From: Roseomonas sp. AR75
GTDB taxonomy: Bacteria > Pseudomonadota > Alphaproteobacteria > Acetobacterales > Acetobacteraceae
Length of the DNA stretch: 64,000 nucleotides
Reading direction: 5' to 3'
NCBI RefSeq assembly: GCF_005222815.1
Contig: NZ_STGB01000005.1
Span: 992,001 to 1,056,000 of the forward strand
Below are positions 59,840 to 64,000 of the stretch, piece by piece (positions within the stretch are counted from its first letter, which is position 1; each line of letters starts with the position of its first letter). Both the position numbers and the translations under genes were made by a program. The notes under the pieces were generated by a model. The model was not told where the DNA came from, did no database searches, and was given only the letters and a program-made list of their open reading frames with translations.

Positions 59840-60934
59840 ATGCCGCAATCGCCTGACGAATCGCCTGCGCCGGCCGACCTGCTGCGCCGCATCGCCGAGT
59901 TGGAAGCGGAGAATGCGCGTCTGGCCGGCGCGGCGCGGAAGGCCGGGCATGACCAGGCGGCGATGCTGCGGCTGGCCCAGGAAGCCGGCGGCATCTGCTC
60001 CTGGCAGTGGGACGTGAGCACCAACGCGCTGCATTGGTCGGAAAGCTGCCAGGCTTTGCACGGCATGGCGCCCTTCGAACCGCCGAGCTTCGAGCGCTGG
60101 ATCGGCGGCGTGCATCCCGACGACCGTCCCGCGGTCGAAGCCGCGCTGCAGGGCACGCTCGCCGGCGGCAGCGACGGCTGGGACATCGAATTCCGCTACA
60201 CCCGCTACGACGACGGCGCCGAGCGCTGGCTGGTCGGTCGCGGCCGGGTTGAGCGGGACGCCGCGGACGGCCGCCCGCTGCGCATGATCGGCATCGGGTT
60301 CGACATCACGGAGCGCAAGGACTCCGAGGCGCGCCAGGCGCTGCTGATGCGGGAGCTGGATCACCGCGCGCGCAACCTTCTCGCCGTGGTGCAGGCCGCG
60401 CTGCGGCTGACGCCGAAGGACGATCCGGTGGAATACGCCCGGGCAGTCGAAGGCCGGATCAACGCCCTCGCCCGTGCGCATGGCATGCTGGCGGAAGCGC
60501 GCTGGAGCGGGTCCGACCTGCGCGCGCTGATCGCGGCGGAACTGGCGCCCTTTCTCGCGGCGCAGCGCGTCGCGCTGGATGGGCCTCCGGTGATGCTGCC
60601 TGCCCACATCGCCCAGCCGCTGGCCATGGCGATCCATGAACTCGCGACCAACGCCGTGAAGCACGGCGCGCTAGCGGCCGGGGCTGGCCACATCGCGATC
60701 GGGTGGCATCTCTCCGGCGGCGCCGGCGGGCCGCCGCGGCTCGCGCTGCGCTGGGCCGAGGCCGGCGGGCCTCCGGTGACGCCGCCGAGCCGGCGCGGCT
60801 TCGGCTCCCGCATGCTGGAGGCCACGGTTCGGGGCCAGCTCGGCGGTGGTCTGGCGCTGGACTGGGCGGCGGAGGGGCTGCGCTGCGCGTTGGAACTGCC
60901 GCTGGATCGTCGGTCAGAACAATCCGGCTTCTGA
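59840..60934 (+). CDS. HWE-type sensor histidine kinase with PAS domain
   Basis: A 364-residue cytoplasmic sensor kinase. The N-terminal coiled coil (RIAELEAENARLAGAARKA) leads a PAS domain (about residues 45-160; GICSWQWDVSTNALHWSES, then IEFRYTRYDDGAERWLVGRG). The kinase core has RELDHRARNLLAVVQAALRL, the H-box of the HWE subfamily, AIHELATNAVKHGAL, the N-box, and GFGSRMLEATV. HWE kinases are common in Alphaproteobacteria. No partner regulator lies next to it. There is no membrane segment. Confidence 0.9.
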   Translation: MPQSPDESPAPADLLRRIAELEAENARLAGAARKAGHDQAAMLRLAQEAGGICSWQWDVSTNALHWSESCQALHGMAPFEPPSFERWIGGVHPDDRPAVEAALQGTLAGGSDGWDIEFRYTRYDDGAERWLVGRGRVERDAADGRPLRMIGIGFDITERKDSEARQALLMRELDHRARNLLAVVQAALRLTPKDDPVEYARAVEGRINALARAHGMLAEARWSGSDLRALIAAELAPFLAAQRVALDGPPVMLPAHIAQPLAMAIHELATNAVKHGALAAGAGHIAIGWHLSGGAGGPPRLALRWAEAGGPPVTPPSRRGFGSRMLEATVRGQLGGGLALDWAAEGLRCALELPLDRRSEQSGF

Positions 60935-61029
60935 GTGAACTGGCGCGGCGCTGCGTTCCGCCCTAGATGCAGGCCAACCCGCGCATCGGAGCGCGGGCGC
61001 CAGCACGCAACGGCACGAAGGCACATCGC

Positions 61030-62010
61030 ATGATCACACTCGGCAAGCGCGCCCTGCTGGGCGCCGGCCTCGCCACCCTTGCCGCGCCCGCCTGGGCGCA
61101 GGGCAACTATCCCACCCGGCCGATCACGATGGTGATCCCCTTCGCCGCCGGCGGGCCGACGGACACGGTGGGCCGCCTGATCGCGCAGGCCATGGGCGCC
61201 AATCTCGGCCAAACCGTGGTGATCGAGAATGTCGGCGGCGCCGGCGGTACGCTCGGCGCGCAGCGCGTGGCGCAGGCGCGGCCGGACGGCTACACGATCC
61301 TGCTGCACCATATCGGCATGGCGACGATCCCGACGCTGTATCGCCGTCTCGCCTATGATCCGATCAACGGCTTCGAGACCATCGGCCTGGTGACCGAGGT
61401 GCCGATGACGCTGATCGCGCGCCGCGACTTCCCCGCCAGCAACCTGGCCGAGCTGGTGCAGGTGGTGCGCCGCGACCGGGAGAAGCTGAACTACGCCAAT
61501 GCCGGCGTCGGCGCCGCGAGCCATCTCTGTGGCCTGCTGCTGCAGAAGGCGGTGGATGCGCCGATGACCACCGTGCCCTACCGCGGCACGGCGCCGGCAA
61601 TGAACGACCTGCTGGCCGGCACGGTGGACCTGATGTGCGATCAGACCACCAACACGACCGAGCAGATCCGCGCCGGCACGGTGAAGGTGTTCGCGGTGAC
61701 GACGCCGGAGCCGATCGCCGCGCTGCCGAACGTGCCGACCGCCGCGCAGGGCGGCCTGCCCGGCTTCGAGGTGAGCGTGTGGCACGGGCTGTATGCGCCG
61801 AAGGGCACGCCGCGGCCGATCATCGACCGGCTGAACCAGGCGCTGCTGGCGGCGCTGCAGGATCCGAACGTGGCGCGCCGCATGGCCGATCTCGGCACGG
61901 CGCCGGTCGCTGCGGCGCGCGCAACGCCGGAAGTGCACCGGCAGTTCTGGCAGGCGGACATCGCGAAGTGGCGCCCGCTGATCCAGGCGGCGGGGCAGTA
62001 CGCGGATTGA
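61030..62010 (+). CDS. Tripartite tricarboxylate transporter binding protein (TctC/BugD type)
   Basis: A 326-residue periplasmic binding protein. A signal peptide (GKRALLGAGLATLAAPAWA) precedes NYPTRPITMVIPFAAGGPTD, the hallmark of the Bug/TctC family, with GRLIAQAMGANLGQTVVIEN after it. Members bind carboxylates, with TctAB-type membrane partners. No membrane component lies nearby, which is common in this lineage, so it is an orphan here. Ligand unknown. Confidence 0.93.
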   Translation: MITLGKRALLGAGLATLAAPAWAQGNYPTRPITMVIPFAAGGPTDTVGRLIAQAMGANLGQTVVIENVGGAGGTLGAQRVAQARPDGYTILLHHIGMATIPTLYRRLAYDPINGFETIGLVTEVPMTLIARRDFPASNLAELVQVVRRDREKLNYANAGVGAASHLCGLLLQKAVDAPMTTVPYRGTAPAMNDLLAGTVDLMCDQTTNTTEQIRAGTVKVFAVTTPEPIAALPNVPTAAQGGLPGFEVSVWHGLYAPKGTPRPIIDRLNQALLAALQDPNVARRMADLGTAPVAAARATPEVHRQFWQADIAKWRPLIQAAGQYAD

Positions 62011-62017
62011 TGTCGCC

Positions 62018-62044
62018 GCCCTCCCCCGCGTTGCGGGGGAGGGC
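62018..62044. repeat. Palindromic repeat between convergent genes
   Basis: GCCCTCCCCCGC / GCGGGGGAGGGC, a 12-base perfect stem with loop GTT. It belongs to the same family as the copies at 15965, 52755 and 52801. It sits 7 bases after the TctC-type gene and just before the stop of the deaminase gene on the other strand, so it may act as a shared 3' end. Confidence 0.8.
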
Positions 62045-62045
62045 T

Positions 62046-63122
62046 TCAGCGGCGCGTGACGCTCAGGTCGAGGGTGCGGTCGGCCGGATCGAGGTCGCGT
62101 TCCAGCGCATCGAGCACCGCCGTGAACTCGGCCTCCAGCGCAGCCTTGCGCGCCGGTGGCAGCCAGCTTGCGTGCAGGCCGGAGAGGCTGAGCTTGCGCG
62201 CTTCGGCCGTGCCCCAGCCGAGATCGGCGAAGACGGTGCGCCAGCAATGGCCCATCGTCGTCCCGAAGATGGTGGGGTCGTCGGTGCCGAGGCTGAGGTT
62301 CAGCCCGGCATCGAACATCGCCTTGATGCGCTGGCGGCGCGGTGCGCGGTTCCAGGTGAGGCCCGACCAGCAGGCCATGGTGAAATGCACCTGCTCCCTC
62401 GCCGCGCGCGCCACCACATCCGGGTCGGCCAGGATGTTGTAGCCGTGGTCGAGGCGGTCGCAGCCGAGCGCATCGCGGCAGAGCGTGAAATGCGCGGGCG
62501 GCGCCTCGAACTGCGCCTGGTTGTCCTCGCAGACATGGGCGGTGCGGCGGTAGCCGGCGCGCCCGGCCTGGCGCCAGGCCTCCACCCAGAGCAGCGGCGG
62601 GCCGGCACGCTCCGCGCCGTCGAGGCCGATGCCGACGACCTCCTTCCGCGGCCAGGTCGCCATCCATTCCAGCATCTGCAGCGCTTCCGACGGCAGGCAG
62701 ACGCTGCGGTCGATGCAGGCGATCAGCAGGGACGAGATGCCGAAGTCGCGCTCGGCCTGCGCGCAGCCCTCGATCAGCCCGTCCACGATCTCGGGATAGG
62801 CGACGCCGTTCGGCGTGAAGTAGTGCGGGTTGAAGAAGATCTCGGCGTGCCGCACGCCGCCATGCCGGTGCATGTCCTCCAGGCACTCATACGCGGCGCG
62901 GCGGAAATCGGCGGCCGAGGCGAGCGACAGCGCGGCGAGGCGGAGCGCATCGAGGAATTCGTAGAAGGTCTCGAAGCGATAGAGTTCTTCTGCGCGCTTC
63001 GGCAGCCGAAGGCCGTTCTTCGCGGCGAGCTCCTCAAGCGTCGTCGGACGGATGGCGCCGGCGATGTGCAGGTGCAGCTCGACCTTCGGGACGGCGTCGA
63101 GATAGTCGGAGAAGGAGAGCAC
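62046..63122 (-). CDS. Adenosine-deaminase-family amidohydrolase
   Basis: A 358-residue metal-dependent deaminase. KVELHLHIAGAI holds the first metal-binding histidines (usually HLHLEGA). RRTAHVCEDNQAQ corresponds to the active-site H-A-G-E segment, keeping the glutamate. CDRLDHGYNIL has the conserved histidine and LSLGTDDPTIFG the aspartates. The catalytic residues are therefore in place, but two neighbouring residues differ from the usual motifs, so the nucleoside or base it acts on is uncertain. The GTG at 63122 lies five bases after the binding-protein stop, which implies coupling. Confidence 0.82.
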   Translation of the reverse strand: MLSFSDYLDAVPKVELHLHIAGAIRPTTLEELAAKNGLRLPKRAEELYRFETFYEFLDALRLAALSLASAADFRRAAYECLEDMHRHGGVRHAEIFFNPHYFTPNGVAYPEIVDGLIEGCAQAERDFGISSLLIACIDRSVCLPSEALQMLEWMATWPRKEVVGIGLDGAERAGPPLLWVEAWRQAGRAGYRRTAHVCEDNQAQFEAPPAHFTLCRDALGCDRLDHGYNILADPDVVARAAREQVHFTMACWSGLTWNRAPRRQRIKAMFDAGLNLSLGTDDPTIFGTTMGHCWRTVFADLGWGTAEARKLSLSGLHASWLPPARKAALEAEFTAVLDALERDLDPADRTLDLSVTRR

Positions 63123-63127
63123 CGCCT

Positions 63128-64000
63128 TCAGTTCCGGCTGATGTTCCAGAGGAACATCGCAGGCCCCGTCAGCACGCCGTTCAGCTCGCTGCGCCAGGCG
63201 GAGGCTGCGGTGAACTGGCCGAGCGGCATGTAGAAGCCGGCTTCCGCGGCGCGCCGATGGATCTCGTCGCTGATGCGCTTGCGCGCGGCATCGTCCTGCG
63301 CGCGGGCGAATTCCACGCGAAGCCGCTCCACCTCCGCATCCTGCGGCCAACCGGCGAAGCCGCCCTGACGGCCGGCGCCGTTGACGAAGGGATTGAGCAG
63401 CGGCGACTGCATGTCCGGCACGGTGTTGGTGGTGTGCGCGAGGTTCCAGCCATCCATCCGCGCGCGCCGCCCGAAATAGGTGTTGAGGTCCATGCTCTGC
63501 AGGTCAACGCGCAGGCCGAGTTGCGTCAGCAGGCCTTGAGAGACCAGCCCGAGCGCCGCGATGCCCGGCGCATCGGCGGGATGGATGATGACGATCGGTG
63601 TCGTGAGGTCCGCCCCGCTCTCGCGCAGCATGCGCTGTGCCGTGGCGAAGTCGGCGCGTTCCGGCATCCCGGCGGTGGTCTCGAGCGGCGTGCCGCAGCC
63701 GAACATCGATCGGCATTCGCGCGCGTATTCCGGACGGCCCGCGACGGCGGCCAGGTAGTCCGCCTGGTTCACCGCCAGCATCACCGCGCGCCGCACCTGC
63801 ACGTTGTCGAAGGGCGGATGCAGGTGGTTGAAGCGCATGATGCCCTGGTAGCCGTAGGACGACACCGTCGCGACGCGCACCGCACGGTTGCGCTCCAGGA
63901 TCGGCAGCACGTCGGCGGGCAGGCGCTCGACATAGTCGATCTCGCCGGTGGTGAGTGCGCTGACCTGGGTGGAGACGTCGGGCATGGCGATGAGCTCGAC
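63128..64000 (-). CDS. ABC transporter substrate-binding protein, family 5, 5' part outside window
   Basis: The C-terminal 290 residues of a family 5 binding protein. Segments such as FNHLHPPFDNVQVRRAVMLA, then VNPFVNGAG-type text (LLNPFVNGAGRQGGFAG) and YMPLGQFTAASAWRSEL match the binding protein at 2690-4273. It precedes the deaminase gene on the same strand by five bases, so its transcript probably continues into it. The N-terminus and signal are outside the window. Confidence 0.9.
   Translation of the reverse strand, partial: VELIAMPDVSTQVSALTTGEIDYVERLPADVLPILERNRAVRVATVSSYGYQGIMRFNHLHPPFDNVQVRRAVMLAVNQADYLAAVAGRPEYARECRSMFGCGTPLETTAGMPERADFATAQRMLRESGADLTTPIVIIHPADAPGIAALGLVSQGLLTQLGLRVDLQSMDLNTYFGRRARMDGWNLAHTTNTVPDMQSPLLNPFVNGAGRQGGFAGWPQDAEVERLRVEFARAQDDAARKRISDEIHRRAAEAGFYMPLGQFTAASAWRSELNGVLTGPAMFLWNISRN

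Noticed and set aside
1..64000. tRNA, rRNA, riboswitch, prophage or insertion-sequence genes
   Set aside because: No cloverleaf, conserved leader, integrase or transposase sequence was recognised on either strand by eye; a covariance-model search was not possible.

Overview
The window looks like chromosomal DNA of a very G+C-rich alphaproteobacterium, most likely Acetobacteraceae of the Roseomonas type. The reasons are the strong G/C third-position bias, alphaproteobacterial markers (the TrcR/DUF1013 regulator, a DUF1192 protein, an HWE histidine kinase, an L31 without zinc cysteines), and many stand-alone periplasmic solute-binding proteins (TAXI, family 5, tripartite tricarboxylate). The placement is inferred from gene content; no alignment could be run. 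I see no tRNA, rRNA, CRISPR array, insertion sequence or phage gene.

Layout. 1-4.3 kb: a TRAP (TAXI) uptake system cut by the left edge, two small membrane or secreted proteins, and a family 5 substrate-binding protein. 4.4-5.4 kb: two paralogous CBS-domain proteins. 5.7-8.6 kb: two PEP-CTERM surface proteins around a conserved unknown. 8.7-13.9 kb: a giant RTX protein on the minus strand. 14-19.9 kb: housekeeping genes (pdxY, rpmE, a small heat-shock protein, DUF559 and DUF1192 proteins, trcR, two DUF465 proteins, purE-purK). 20.1-22.6 kb: a tandem pair of OmpA-family proteins with near-identical terminators. 22.8-23.6 kb: a secreted DUF1194/VWA protein. 23.7-33.7 kb: three tandem RTX genes whose 3' ends are nearly the same.

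33.7-47.6 kb is catabolic. It holds a DUF35/thiolase-like pair that resembles the Ltp2/ChsH2 aldolases, hmgA-fahA for homogentisate breakdown, and a TPP enzyme with its GntR regulator. Divergent from these is a cluster encoding a succinate dehydrogenase/fumarate reductase-like complex (Fe-S subunit, two membrane anchors, and a distant flavoprotein), a TauE-type carrier and a two-subunit class I fumarase-like hydratase. Together these could oxidise a dicarboxylate to an enoate and then hydrate it. The flavoprotein lacks the usual FAD-linking histidine and the hydratase has an altered conserved segment, so the substrate may not be succinate/fumarate.

47.6-64 kb is mostly core: a DUF892 ferritin-like protein, a chromate transporter, a YihY-family protein, rpmI-rplT, pheS-pheT, a VapBC-type toxin-antitoxin pair, a VOC protein, an MFS carrier, lepA, an HWE histidine kinase, a TctC-type binding protein, an adenosine-deaminase-family enzyme and a second family 5 binding protein cut by the right edge. 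A G+C palindrome family (CCCTCCCCCGC...GCGGGGGAGGG) recurs in several gaps.

The most interesting parts are the RTX cluster with duplicated ends and unusual internal modules, the atypical dehydrogenase/hydratase cluster with its candidate GntR operator, and the Cys-less thiolase/DUF35 pair.
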